DNA from: Candidatus Levybacteria bacterium RIFCSPHIGHO2_01_FULL_36_15b
GTDB taxonomy: Bacteria; Patescibacteria; Microgenomatia; Levybacterales; UBA12049
Assembly: GCA_001782045.1 (NCBI GenBank)
Contig: MFNK01000003.1
Span: 271,608 to 335,607, forward strand
Reading direction: 5' to 3'
DNA length: 64,000 bases
The translations under genes were made by a program, and so were the position numbers. Under the pieces are notes generated by a model that saw nothing but the letters and a program-made list of their open reading frames with translations, did no database searches and was not told the origin of the DNA. Shown here in pieces: positions 25,483-35,104 of the stretch. The first letter of the stretch is position 1. Each line of letters opens with the position of its first letter.

Positions 25483-26423
25483 GCGCTTTCAATAATTGTT
25501 TTAAGATCTGAATTTATTGGATTAAAACCTAAAATATTTTTTGCTTTTGTATTGTCTGCAAAGATTTGTGGTGGATCGCCAAATCTTCTATCTTTATATG
25601 CAATTTGCAAATCCTTTTCGCTCACCTTTTTTACCATTTCTAAAACTCCTAGGTTAGAATATCCCTTTCCTGCTCCAAGATTAAAACTATCGCTTGTGTT
25701 TTTATCCTTAAGATACGAAAGTGCCTGTAAATGAGCCTCTGCCAAATCTAAAACGTGGATATAATCCCTAATACAAGTGCCATCAGGTGTTGGATAGTCC
25801 TTGCCAAAGAGCGTAAAGGGTTTGTTTTCAAGAATAGCGATTATTGCGTTTGGAATAATATGGGTTTCAGCTTCATGGTTTTCCCCCATTGAGCCATCCA
25901 AAGCTGCTCCCGCAGCATTAAAATAGCGAAGATTAATGTGTTTGATATTGTAAATTTTATCGTACCAGAACAAAACTTTCTCAAACATTAACTTAGACTG
26001 TCCATAAACACTTTCCGGCTTCTTAGACTCATCCTCGCTCACCGGTATTTTCTTCGGTGTACCATATATAGAGCATGTAGATGAAAAAACAAAGTGAGAA
26101 GTTTTTCCTTTCATCGCATCAAGCAGGTTAAGACCACCCTGGATGTTATTCTCAAAATACTTTTCGGGTTTTTCCATTGACTCTCCTGCTAAAGCATAAG
26201 CGGCAAAGTGAATTACAGCATCGAATTTGTTTTCGGAAAATATTTTTTTGACAAATTCTTTGTCTAATAGGTTTCCTTCGTAAAGCTTAACTTCCTGTGG
26301 AACAACCTCCCTGTGCCCAACTTCTAAACTATCCAAGACAATAGGCTCGTCTCCGTTTTCGATGAGTCGCTTTACCATGAAACTTCCGATGTAACCTGCT
26401 CCTCCTGTTACTAATATCTTCAT
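25458..26423 (-). CDS. galE: UDP-glucose 4-epimerase
   Basis: A 321-residue extended SDR, with VTGGAGYIGS at 5-14, FAAYALAGESMEKP for the AA-x(n)-ES block, SSTCSIYG near 120, the catalytic YGQSK near 147 and RYFNAAGA near 170. NLGAGKGYSNLGVLEMV and RFGDPPQIFADNTKA complete the GalE pattern. It interconverts UDP-Glc and UDP-Gal, and sometimes the N-acetyl forms, supplying precursors for the transferases around it. The ATG at 26423 lies exactly 6 nt beyond a TAAAAT box, so a leaderless internal transcript is possible in addition to read-through. Confidence 0.92.
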   Translation of the reverse strand: MKILVTGGAGYIGSFMVKRLIENGDEPIVLDSLEVGHREVVPQEVKLYEGNLLDKEFVKKIFSENKFDAVIHFAAYALAGESMEKPEKYFENNIQGGLNLLDAMKGKTSHFVFSSTCSIYGTPKKIPVSEDESKKPESVYGQSKLMFEKVLFWYDKIYNIKHINLRYFNAAGAALDGSMGENHEAETHIIPNAIIAILENKPFTLFGKDYPTPDGTCIRDYIHVLDLAEAHLQALSYLKDKNTSDSFNLGAGKGYSNLGVLEMVKKVSEKDLQIAYKDRRFGDPPQIFADNTKAKNILGFNPINSDLKTIIESAWKWHSKI

Positions 26424-26429
26424 TCTTCT

Positions 26430-26435
26430 ATTTTA
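26430..26435 (-). promoter_or_regulatory. Possible -10 box of a leaderless galE transcript
   Basis: TAAAAT on the minus strand is followed by 6 nt and the galE ATG. No good -35 box is visible. AGAAGA in the gap could instead act as a weak ribosome-binding site. Confidence 0.25.
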
Positions 26436-26437
26436 CC

Positions 26438-27991
26438 TTATCTGAAAATTAAATTCTGGAAATAATTTGGATCTACTTCTAATTTATCCTTGGAAAGATC
26501 TATTTTCTCAACAACTATACCACTGTCAAATCTTTTAAAAGTTGCGGGCTCCGCTTGCGTTCTAATTACGTTTTCCTTCCAGAATAAATGAGCATTATCA
26601 TCATTCTGACGGGGCGGATACATTATTAAATACGTGTTCTGTGATTTTCTATTCTCGAGCTGGTTTAACCTATTTTCTTTTGAGAAATACCAAATTAGGT
26701 AATCCATATTATAGGTTAAAATACCCGGTGAATATACAAAGTATCCCGCGTCTTTTCGTTTAGAATCATTAATAACCCACTCGGCAACCTCTTTCTGATT
26801 TATGTAAGTTCCATTGCTTACTGATTTATATTCTTGATTTTGAAGATATACAGTACTGAGATAATTCAAAGGCGCTATGACTGCAATTAAAAGAAAGGCT
26901 AAAACTAGGAAACGAAGAAAAGGAATTTTCCAAATGATTTTTATTGATAAGCTTACGATAAAAGAAAAAATTACAGCAATTGGAAGAAGATAGTGGGACC
27001 ACAAAGGGAAAGGGTAAATTATGTAAAAACCAAAGATCAAGACAGGAGAGAACAAAAGAAAAATAAACTCTTTATCCAACTTTTGAATTCTTGAGCTTCT
27101 AATTTTTTTGGTTAAAAAGAATAATGCAGAGAAAATAATAGAAACCAATAATATTTCTGAAATTATATTTTTTTCATATAAAGGCGAGAAAAAACTATCC
27201 CACAAAGCATTTGCCCTATCACCCACCCTAAATATAATATCTGAATACTGTTCGTAACCGGGAAGTGGTTTATGTGTATTTGTGAATAATTTAAATACAG
27301 AAGAAGTCATTAAAAACTGATGCCTTAAGTCGAAAAGAATAAAAGTAGATACTGCCAATACCGCGCTTAGAAAGCCTAAAAATAAATATTTGATTCTTGG
27401 AATTCTTCCTGCAAAAAGAAAAGCTAAAATAGTTACCGGCAGAAGAAGGACAGAAAATGCAGACTCAAACTGAAAACCCAGTCCTATTGAAAAGAGTGCA
27501 AGTATAAAATATTTTTCCTCCCCTCTGATAAATTTAACTATTGAAAGAAGATATAAAAGAAACACAATGGGAAGTACTTGAGCGTTAGTAGTAATTTGAG
27601 TAGATGCAATAAGCTCACCTGATATGGTAAGAAAAAAAGCAACAAGCAGTCCTAGCCAGTTGTTATACAGCTTCCATCCTACAATAAAACCGGCTGCAAC
27701 AATTCCTAGATTTACCAAAAGGAAAAGCGGAATGAGGGTAAGGAAAGGATTTCCTCCAGACAAGATAAAGAATGGAACTATAAAATATATCCATAACACC
27801 CCATGAAATAAGCCTCCGAAGCCCGTACGTCCTCCTATAAGAGTTAAATCGTGGTCCACTGCAATTGACTTAGCAATAAGCAAATCCCTTGCCTGGTCTA
27901 CCAAATAAAAAAAATCTCCGTTCAATAACATATTTGACCTTAGCAAAAAAGCAATCAAAAGAATTGCTATGAATAAAAGGAGGGTCTTCAT
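26438..27991 (-). CDS. GT39/ArnT-like GT-C membrane glycosyltransferase, DxxRD type
   Basis: A 517-residue protein with about a dozen hydrophobic segments and a soluble C-terminal tail of about 100 residues. In the first extracytoplasmic loop it has DQARD (32-36), with the acidic pair expected for the catalytic site of ArnT/PMT-type enzymes, followed by TGFGGLFHGVLW. This DxxRD version is shared with the proteins at 27988, 30300 and 33589 and differs from the DEA version at 35105 and 36769. It should transfer a polyprenyl-phosphate sugar outside the membrane. Its start overlaps the end of the next upstream gene by 4 nt. Confidence 0.75.
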   Translation of the reverse strand: MKTLLLFIAILLIAFLLRSNMLLNGDFFYLVDQARDLLIAKSIAVDHDLTLIGGRTGFGGLFHGVLWIYFIVPFFILSGGNPFLTLIPLFLLVNLGIVAAGFIVGWKLYNNWLGLLVAFFLTISGELIASTQITTNAQVLPIVFLLYLLSIVKFIRGEEKYFILALFSIGLGFQFESAFSVLLLPVTILAFLFAGRIPRIKYLFLGFLSAVLAVSTFILFDLRHQFLMTSSVFKLFTNTHKPLPGYEQYSDIIFRVGDRANALWDSFFSPLYEKNIISEILLVSIIFSALFFLTKKIRSSRIQKLDKEFIFLLFSPVLIFGFYIIYPFPLWSHYLLPIAVIFSFIVSLSIKIIWKIPFLRFLVLAFLLIAVIAPLNYLSTVYLQNQEYKSVSNGTYINQKEVAEWVINDSKRKDAGYFVYSPGILTYNMDYLIWYFSKENRLNQLENRKSQNTYLIMYPPRQNDDNAHLFWKENVIRTQAEPATFKRFDSGIVVEKIDLSKDKLEVDPNYFQNLIFR

Positions 27992-30300
27992 TTGTTAAGA
28001 TTTATTTTTTCAATTAAGTATTTTTGCAATGAAAAAGTGGATTTCAGTTGGTATTTATTGAGCCAGCCTACCAAATCGTCATAAACCGTGGGTTGATTAA
28101 CGTTAATCCATATTTTTTTGTCTTTTTCAAAATCTTGGCTTTTAACGCTACCCAAATCAACAAGCAAAAAAACTTCTTTATTTACCGCCGGAAGTCTTTC
28201 TTTGGAACAACCATCTTCTTCTATGCAGCTAAAACCTATTTTTTTGCCGTTGACGTCTGATATTCCCCTAAAACTCATTATTAAACTTAAGCCCATGCTT
28301 TGACCATAAAATTTATAAGTATAATCGTATAAAGAAAATTTTGTGTTAGGAAATTTTTTTGTTAAATTGTTAATAACTTTTTCATATCCAAATCTCGGAC
28401 TCGGATAATTAATTACAATAAGTATATAAGTCACACTAAACAGAATTATTAGAGCCATAGATAAAACAACAAAGGCTTTGGACAGTCTTATGTTTAAATT
28501 CCAAATTTTATATAAAACAAAAGAACTAAAAATTAATATAAAAGGCAATAAGTAAATTAAATATCCCTCACTTCTTTCAGCTCTATAAAATCTGTTTATA
28601 AAAACAAATAATAAGAATATAAAACCCAATACTAATAATTGTGCAGATACTTTCTTTTTGAATGCATAAAAAAGAAAAAAAACGGAACTTGTAAAAAATA
28701 GAACCAGTCCTAATACTGGAAGTCGTCCTACAACAAACGACCAATATGCAGGAAAGTCCTGAAATAAATAAAGCTTCCAGCTATTTGGAACATAAATTCT
28801 CCCTACTCCGATTAAAAAGTAATCTAAAATATTTAATGTGTTTGCAAAGCCCTGTTGGCTATCCCAATAAATTATTGGCAAAGACGCAATGAAAAATCCT
28901 GTCAAGGAAAAGAATAATGCTTTAACCTTGTCTTTAACTGATAAACTAGTTATGAAGAAAAGAGCAAGAAAGAATACAAGAAGATTAATTGATTGATAAT
29001 GCATACTTAAGGCAACTCCAACTGATAACCCCATTAAAAATGAGTAGATGTGATTTTTTTTCTTCCAAAGCAGTAAAAAACAAATAATTGAAAGTGCAGA
29101 AAAAGTAGCTACAAAAGTATGCTGACCCAGGCTTAAAGATCTAACTACAAGTTGAGGGGAAAAAGCTGCCAAAATACCCATTATTATTGAAAACTTTTCA
29201 TCAATCAAAATTTTGCCCAAATACATTAACAAAACTACTGTAATAATGCTTGTTATTTCCATCATTACCCATGGAGCTCCTATAAAAAAGGGCAAAGCCA
29301 GATAAGAAAGCATTATAAACCAGTAAAATATAGGACCAAAAACAAATGGACCTGCGCTGCTAAAAGACCCTGTCAGGGGCAGCTCAAGGCGTTTTATTGA
29401 CTCTAGAGCGATGATTGCATCTCTACTATCGTCTCCGCCAAGCCCCCATCGCAAAGGAAAGTTCCAGAGCCTTAAAATTGATGCAATTATGATAATTACT
29501 GCCGCCAAGAATTTGTAAGTACCAACGTATTTTATGTATGAGACTGGAAATCGGAGAGCTGAAACAAAACTGAATAAAAATCCTTGCCACCCATCCATAA
29601 ACCCCTTGTGTCTAAAATATGTCGTAAAAAACCAGTGAGCAGGTCTGACTAGCAAATACATAAAACCGTAGAAAGTTTTCTGTAAAAAGTTCTTTGTTTT
29701 TTGTTCTTCTTTTATTTGGTGGGAATAAAAATTGTTATAGAAATTCCATTTTTTTAAGTAATGCGAAAAATTTTTATAAGGATAATGAAGTAGCGCTGAT
29801 TTTAAATACCCTACTTTTCCATCTATTACTGCCTGTTCGTGAACATCTTTTTGTGGCAGTTTTCCTTTACCATTTCTATATAGACGAATTGTATAATCAG
29901 GGTATTGTCCGCCTTTCATTAAAAATCTTCCCAAAAACCAGTTTTTTCTGGGCATCCAGTAGCCATTGATTTGCTGATGGTTGATTGTTGATGGTTGATG
30001 GTTAAGAATGCTCTTTATCTCCTGCGCCAATTCGGGAGACACTTGTTCATCCGCATCCATTTGTAACACCCAATCCGACGTTGCAATATCAATTGCCATT
30101 TGTTTATTTATATGGAAGTTTTCTTTATTAGTGGTTATTTTTACTTTAGCCCCGTATTTTTTTGCTATTTCCACCGTTTTATCCGTTGAGGCTCCATCAA
30201 CTATTATTATTTCATCGGCAATATCTTTAAAACTTTCTATGCACGAAGCAAGATTTTTTTCTTCGTTAAAAGTTGCTAAAACTACAGATAGAGTTTTCAT
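27988..30300 (-). CDS. Fusion of a cytoplasmic GT2 and a GT39-like GT-C membrane domain
   Basis: A 770-residue two-enzyme protein. Residues 1 to about 250 are a complete WaaE/KdtX-type GT2: LSVVLATFNEEKN, VDGASTDKT (35-42), QMDADEQVSPE (80-90), GYWMPRKN (113-120) and HKGFMDGWQGF (231-241). They align closely with the whole GT2 at 48134. From about 262 a GT-C domain begins with GGDDSRD (288-294), then many membrane segments and a soluble tail. Residues 101-112 (HQPSTINHQQIN) look like a repeat-derived insert. The two halves would act on opposite membrane faces, or the GT2 half might prepare a lipid donor. There is no stop or frameshift between them. Confidence 0.83.
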   Translation of the reverse strand: MKTLSVVLATFNEEKNLASCIESFKDIADEIIIVDGASTDKTVEIAKKYGAKVKITTNKENFHINKQMAIDIATSDWVLQMDADEQVSPELAQEIKSILNHQPSTINHQQINGYWMPRKNWFLGRFLMKGGQYPDYTIRLYRNGKGKLPQKDVHEQAVIDGKVGYLKSALLHYPYKNFSHYLKKWNFYNNFYSHQIKEEQKTKNFLQKTFYGFMYLLVRPAHWFFTTYFRHKGFMDGWQGFLFSFVSALRFPVSYIKYVGTYKFLAAVIIIIASILRLWNFPLRWGLGGDDSRDAIIALESIKRLELPLTGSFSSAGPFVFGPIFYWFIMLSYLALPFFIGAPWVMMEITSIITVVLLMYLGKILIDEKFSIIMGILAAFSPQLVVRSLSLGQHTFVATFSALSIICFLLLWKKKNHIYSFLMGLSVGVALSMHYQSINLLVFFLALFFITSLSVKDKVKALFFSLTGFFIASLPIIYWDSQQGFANTLNILDYFLIGVGRIYVPNSWKLYLFQDFPAYWSFVVGRLPVLGLVLFFTSSVFFLFYAFKKKVSAQLLVLGFIFLLFVFINRFYRAERSEGYLIYLLPFILIFSSFVLYKIWNLNIRLSKAFVVLSMALIILFSVTYILIVINYPSPRFGYEKVINNLTKKFPNTKFSLYDYTYKFYGQSMGLSLIMSFRGISDVNGKKIGFSCIEEDGCSKERLPAVNKEVFLLVDLGSVKSQDFEKDKKIWINVNQPTVYDDLVGWLNKYQLKSTFSLQKYLIEKINLNK
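29971..30004. repeat. In-frame microsatellite in the GT2-GT39 fusion gene
   Basis: Irregular tandem units of GATGGTT and GATTGTT on the plus strand encode the HQPSTINHQQ segment. The related GT2 at 48134 is about 6 residues shorter at this point, which supports an insertion. Confidence 0.5.
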
Positions 30301-31949
30301 TATTTATCCTTGCTGTAGGTAGTATAACATGTGAACCTTGGATTGACCTTTATGATACTTTTAATTGAATCTATTTCTTTTTTACCCAAGCCTTGGGTGT
30401 CTTTGAAGGTACTTAAATCCTGGTTTAAAATACGCTTTTGTACAATAAGATCAGTATATTTCTTCTCTTCAATGAGGCTTGATGTATTATCTTCCATGTA
30501 TATAAATACCGGTTTTATGAAATCTGAAATGCCAGCATTCGGCTCTAAAATAATAAATCTCAATGGCACGTGATTTTTATCATACGGAAGATTATTAGAG
30601 TCTACTACCTGTTCTTGACCTGCCCAATACGGAACATAACCATATGTGTTTTTGCCATATGTACTATATAAATATGACCAGAGCACGTTAATATATAACG
30701 GATTTGTCAAAGCGCATATACTAAATGGCTTACCTTCAGCAGAGATGTATGTGTAATCAATTAAATTCTTCTCATCTTTTAATGTAAAATTTTGAATACT
30801 TAAAAGCTTTATTGCTTTAAAATTATCTGAAACAAACAAGTACATATTAGAAACAAAAACAATAAGAATCCCCAGTATTAGGATGATATTTTTGGCAGAT
30901 TTGATATTTACAAGTACATAGGCGGCAAGTATTGATAGTGGAGCAAAAAAAGTTGTATTTATTAATTGAGTCTCATGAACCCCGCTGAATGTCAAAAATA
31001 GTGGAGCTGTTGCGAACAGCCAAATGAAAAAAAAGATTTTAGTTTTAGACACCTTAATTTTAATCCAGGAAAATATTGAAAAAGATATAAACAATGCAAA
31101 TGCAATTGTTGTGTCAAAGGCAAGAAGTGAATAGCGGATAGCCTGTGATATTTTAACTATATACCTATTTATTCCTCCAATTAAATCAAAGGTTTGCTTG
31201 TGGGATAGCACATAATTAAGCAACGATTTTGTCATCATAAAATTCCATTTTAATTCTGCAATTAAATACGGCGAAAAGAGGGCAAACAGTAAGACAAAAT
31301 TTAACAATAATATCCTTAAGCCTATCTTTGGTTTAAAAATCAAAAAATAAACGATGTAGAAAATTAGCTGATAAAATAGGTAAAAATTTGTCTGGACACT
31401 TAATGCAAAACCGATTACCGAGATTGTTAAGCCAATGTTTTTCTTTTGGAAAATAAATATTGCAAGCCCGATAAAAAACAATAACGATGCTATTCCCATA
31501 GGGGATGCATTAGATATAAATTTTGAGAAATTTATCTGCTCATAAGAAACTGCCCAGAAAAAAGCAGCAAGCAATCCCACTCTCTTATCATTAAATAAAA
31601 TGATGCTCGTAAAATATATTAAAAATATTGCGCTGATATTGATAAGTGACAAAAATATTGCAGGAAAATTTGGATTAAATCCGCCTATTAAATAAACTAT
31701 TGCTAGAACGTAGTAAGATAAAACTCCATGAAACACACCCGGTATATCAGATTCCTGTCCTAATAACTTAAAATTCTTAAGGTTAACAATGTCTAACATT
31801 CTTTGTGCATCTCTCGCTTGATCGTAACCAAAAGTAAAATTATCCCAGATATTAAATAGCCTTAAGCACGCTCCAAAGGAAAATATTAACAAGAGGATAA
31901 ATAGCGGATTTTGAAACAATTTCTTTATAAATTTTAAATTAATTTTCAT
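30300..31949 (-). CDS. GT39-like GT-C membrane glycosyltransferase, DxxRD type
   Basis: A 549-residue multi-membrane protein. The first extracytoplasmic loop has GYDQARDAQR (41-50), then SDIPGVFHGVLSYY, the same GV-(F)-HG pattern as at 26438 and 33589. Membrane segments continue to about residue 375. A soluble tail follows, with RFIILEPNAG near 471, also matched at 33589. It is a probable outer-face transferase using a lipid-phosphate sugar. It shares one base with the fusion gene downstream and lies 2 nt after the PTPS-related gene, so these are one transcript. Confidence 0.75.
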   Translation of the reverse strand: MKINLKFIKKLFQNPLFILLLIFSFGACLRLFNIWDNFTFGYDQARDAQRMLDIVNLKNFKLLGQESDIPGVFHGVLSYYVLAIVYLIGGFNPNFPAIFLSLINISAIFLIYFTSIILFNDKRVGLLAAFFWAVSYEQINFSKFISNASPMGIASLLFFIGLAIFIFQKKNIGLTISVIGFALSVQTNFYLFYQLIFYIVYFLIFKPKIGLRILLLNFVLLFALFSPYLIAELKWNFMMTKSLLNYVLSHKQTFDLIGGINRYIVKISQAIRYSLLAFDTTIAFALFISFSIFSWIKIKVSKTKIFFFIWLFATAPLFLTFSGVHETQLINTTFFAPLSILAAYVLVNIKSAKNIILILGILIVFVSNMYLFVSDNFKAIKLLSIQNFTLKDEKNLIDYTYISAEGKPFSICALTNPLYINVLWSYLYSTYGKNTYGYVPYWAGQEQVVDSNNLPYDKNHVPLRFIILEPNAGISDFIKPVFIYMEDNTSSLIEEKKYTDLIVQKRILNQDLSTFKDTQGLGKKEIDSIKSIIKVNPRFTCYTTYSKDK

Positions 31950-31951
31950 TT

Positions 31952-33592
31952 CTATTTTATTTTCCTAACTTTTGAATATATAAAAAGTGAAAAGATAGAA
32001 ATCAAAGATAATAGAGATATTATATTCGATATCATTCTTAATTTTGTTTCCTCAAATCTTGCAACGGTTTCATAGCTACCCTTATTTAGAAAGAAAGTCA
32101 TAATTCCTTGATAATCTTTATTTTGGAAATAAACTTCAACAGGTAAATTATTTGCTGTTATTTTCCAGCCGGGAAAGTACAGCGTATTTTCCCTAAAAAG
32201 TGTTTTTGCATCTACTTTAATTTGATATTTGTGATATGTAGAACTTCTTTCAATCTCCTCAATTTCGGCATACCCATCTATAATTTCTAAATGGGCACTG
32301 GGCCGATGCTCCATAAATCTTACCGACCAAATTGGAGCACTTTCTCCTGTGTCCGTTGTGCTTTCATAAATCCCGGTATAAAAACTTTCGCTTTTTTCCT
32401 GATAAGCTTTTGGCTTAGCATAGTTAATGCTAATTAATAAAATAATAATGATGGCGGAGATAGAAACCAGTTTGACGTTAATTTTTTTATTTAGTGAGTC
32501 TAGAAGTAATGCTCCTAATACAGATGTAGTAAAAAGCACCATAGCTAAAAATCTCCAAGGGAATTGAAAATTCTGAAGAATAATTATTTTCGACCAAATA
32601 AAATTAGAAACCGGAAGCATAATAAAAATTGAAAATATACTAAAAGCAATTAAAATAAGTGCGAGATAAAATTTGTACTTATCTTTTTTACCAAAAATTA
32701 GTACTAAAGGAGAAAGAAGTAATGAAATCCAGGATAAAGGCCCAAATTGTAAAGTAAATTGTCCTGTAATTCCATAACTCCACGGTCCATAAATTAATTG
32801 TTCAAAATTAACAAACCTATTTATATATGTACCTGCGGTTACAATGTCTCTTAATGTATATTTACCCTCTAAAAGTGCCGGTATCCAAAAAAATGCTGAT
32901 AGCGCAAGACCAAGAATTATTAAAAAGACAAGATTAATAATTAATGTTTTTTTGTATTTAGATAGGTAGATTAATAATAAGGAGTAAAGCAATATAAAAG
33001 GCATCAGTATAAGGCTTATGGCGTTATGAGACAGGATTAAAAAGGATAAAGAAAAGCTTCCAAGGATAAAATATTTTAAATCCTGATTTTTATACAACCT
33101 GTATATAAAAAAGAGAGTTAATGGAATAAATGGAAATGCAAGATTTTCTCCTACATCACCTCTTACATAAAGATCAACAAACCTATATGGTGCATACGTA
33201 AATAAAACTGCTCCAAACAAAGCGGCGTATTTAGAAGTAAATTCTCTAAGCCATAAATACATAAAAGGCAAAGACAAAAACATTCCTAGGCCCATAACGA
33301 TTTTTGTAGAATTTACAAATGAAAATCCTAGAAAATGGAAAAGAGAGGCAATATAAGAAGGCAAGGGATATAAAAACATTAAAATTGGATGCCCATATCC
33401 CCAATTTAAATTAGAAGCCCATCGTGGAATTAAGCTTCCTTGTTCAAGGTTTAAATAGAAATTGGCAATTCGTGCAACATGATCCTGTCCATCGTGGGTT
33501 ATGGGAAAACCCGAAGGAAGTAGGGCAAGGATTGGAAACAAAGAAAGGAATATTAAAAGTATTTTGAAATGGTGTTTTACTAAGAAATTCAT
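31952..33592 (-). CDS. PTPS-related membrane protein (GT-C-like)
   Basis: A 546-residue protein of the type named after the 6-pyruvoyl-tetrahydropterin synthase-related membrane domain (PF10131); it has no pterin role that can be read. ITHDGQDHVAR (31-41) is the acidic first-loop motif, NWGYGHPILMF follows near 63, and YAPYRFVDLYVRGDVGE near 137 is the family hallmark. About twelve membrane segments precede a C-terminal beta-type region with YFPGWKI and KGSYETVARFEET, then a final membrane segment. It is likely a glycosyltransferase of the GT-C class, with unknown donor and acceptor. Confidence 0.75.
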   Translation of the reverse strand: MNFLVKHHFKILLIFLSLFPILALLPSGFPITHDGQDHVARIANFYLNLEQGSLIPRWASNLNWGYGHPILMFLYPLPSYIASLFHFLGFSFVNSTKIVMGLGMFLSLPFMYLWLREFTSKYAALFGAVLFTYAPYRFVDLYVRGDVGENLAFPFIPLTLFFIYRLYKNQDLKYFILGSFSLSFLILSHNAISLILMPFILLYSLLLIYLSKYKKTLIINLVFLIILGLALSAFFWIPALLEGKYTLRDIVTAGTYINRFVNFEQLIYGPWSYGITGQFTLQFGPLSWISLLLSPLVLIFGKKDKYKFYLALILIAFSIFSIFIMLPVSNFIWSKIIILQNFQFPWRFLAMVLFTTSVLGALLLDSLNKKINVKLVSISAIIIILLISINYAKPKAYQEKSESFYTGIYESTTDTGESAPIWSVRFMEHRPSAHLEIIDGYAEIEEIERSSTYHKYQIKVDAKTLFRENTLYFPGWKITANNLPVEVYFQNKDYQGIMTFFLNKGSYETVARFEETKLRMISNIISLLSLISIFSLFIYSKVRKIK

Positions 33593-35100
33593 TGTTCAAT
33601 TCTTGTTTGTATAACTACTCCACTAGGCAATGTGTAAGACTTGATTATTTTCCCATTTTTTTCTCTATCCCTAAGCCACCATTTTGGCCTATCCTCGTAA
33701 CCCGGATCTGGCTCTATTATAAAAAAAGAATATGTAGCATCCTTAGTTTCTTCAGTTGGAAGATATTTATATTTTTTTTCTCCATACCACATAAATAAAT
33801 ATCTATACGTGTAATCAAAAACTGGGGGAGTATATGCTACAAATTTAAAATCCTTGCCGTTTGCTTCTTTATAGACGTAATCAACCACTGCAAGCTGATT
33901 CCTATACACAGATGCATTACCTATAAATTGTGGGCTCATGAATGACTTTAGTTGTCGTATTGGATCGAAATTAATAATAAATAATAACGACACGGCTAAA
34001 ATGATTAAATATTGATATTTTTCTTGCTTTGGAATCATAAAAAGCGCTAGCGTAAATAATAAAATATAAATAACCGGAAGTCCTACGAGATAATGTGGCC
34101 ACAAAGCTCTGCCAAACGAAATTGTTCCAATAAAGAAAACAATAAGAATAGTAAAGAGTGTGATCATAAATTTTTTAAAAATTTCACTTGATCTTTTATA
34201 AAATAAAATTGCAGATATAACTGTGAAAACAATGAATACCCAAGCAAGTATTTGGTTATTAAAGGTAAGTGAGGAAGCATACATATCAACAAAGGAATTA
34301 ACCCTATTTTCTACAAGTTGAGTAAAGGTAATTGGGTCTTCTATCGTATTCTTGCTTGTAATAAATGTTATTAAAGATTTGCTCATCTGAAAACCGTGTT
34401 TTATTTCAAAAAAAATTCTTGGAGAAGCAATTAAAATCATTCCTAATGCAAATGAAAATATTTGTTTGATTTTGATTTTTTTATAAAGAAGGAAAAAGAG
34501 TGACAGTATGGTACCAATTGTAAATAGAATACCCCAAAGGATTTCTATATCTATATTTAATGCAAGCAAGATCCCAAGAAAAAAGAAATATCTTAAATCT
34601 TTTTTTTCAAATTTATAGATTTTATATAAGCAATAAAGCGTTAACATAACAAATAAAGGCGCTATGTTAGGATTCCAAATCTGAACAGATAATGAAACTA
34701 AAACAGGAGAAACGCTAACGAATGCGGCAAGCCCCAAGCCTAAAAAAATTCCATCTATTTTTTTTCCTAAAATGTAAGAGACAATAATGGATGCAACGCC
34801 TACTATAGCCATTATTAAAGCAATTCCAGCGGGATCGCCTCTAAAAATAATGAAAAATGGAACGAGCATGTAGTACCACCAAGGACCATAAAATACTCCT
34901 GGAATTCCGGTCGTTGCGCCTATAAACATTAGATCATGGTTTACTACAATATTCTGCAATGCGAGCATGTCGCGCCCTACGTCATATGTAAACGCAAAAG
35001 AATTAGTTAGTACTCCTTGAAGCCTTAAAAAAGAACCAACAATAACTAAAAGAAATAAAATTACCAGTTCTTTTTTAAAAATAATTTTTTTAAAGTCCAT
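33589..35100 (-). CDS. GT39-like GT-C membrane glycosyltransferase, DxxRD type
   Basis: A 503-residue protein. I chose ATG at 35100, 4 nt after the stop of the preceding gene. An in-frame TTG at 35118 would give 6 more residues. The first loop has TYDVGRD with the two acidic residues at 40 and 44, then TGIPGVFYGPWWYY, typical of the local DxxRD group. Many membrane segments follow to about residue 385, then a soluble tail with FIIEPDPGYEDRP. It probably acts outside the membrane on a lipid-linked sugar. It overlaps the PTPS-related gene by 4 nt. Confidence 0.75.
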   Translation of the reverse strand: MDFKKIIFKKELVILFLLVIVGSFLRLQGVLTNSFAFTYDVGRDMLALQNIVVNHDLMFIGATTGIPGVFYGPWWYYMLVPFFIIFRGDPAGIALIMAIVGVASIIVSYILGKKIDGIFLGLGLAAFVSVSPVLVSLSVQIWNPNIAPLFVMLTLYCLYKIYKFEKKDLRYFFFLGILLALNIDIEILWGILFTIGTILSLFFLLYKKIKIKQIFSFALGMILIASPRIFFEIKHGFQMSKSLITFITSKNTIEDPITFTQLVENRVNSFVDMYASSLTFNNQILAWVFIVFTVISAILFYKRSSEIFKKFMITLFTILIVFFIGTISFGRALWPHYLVGLPVIYILLFTLALFMIPKQEKYQYLIILAVSLLFIINFDPIRQLKSFMSPQFIGNASVYRNQLAVVDYVYKEANGKDFKFVAYTPPVFDYTYRYLFMWYGEKKYKYLPTEETKDATYSFFIIEPDPGYEDRPKWWLRDREKNGKIIKSYTLPSGVVIQTRIEQ

Positions 35101-35104
35101 AAGC

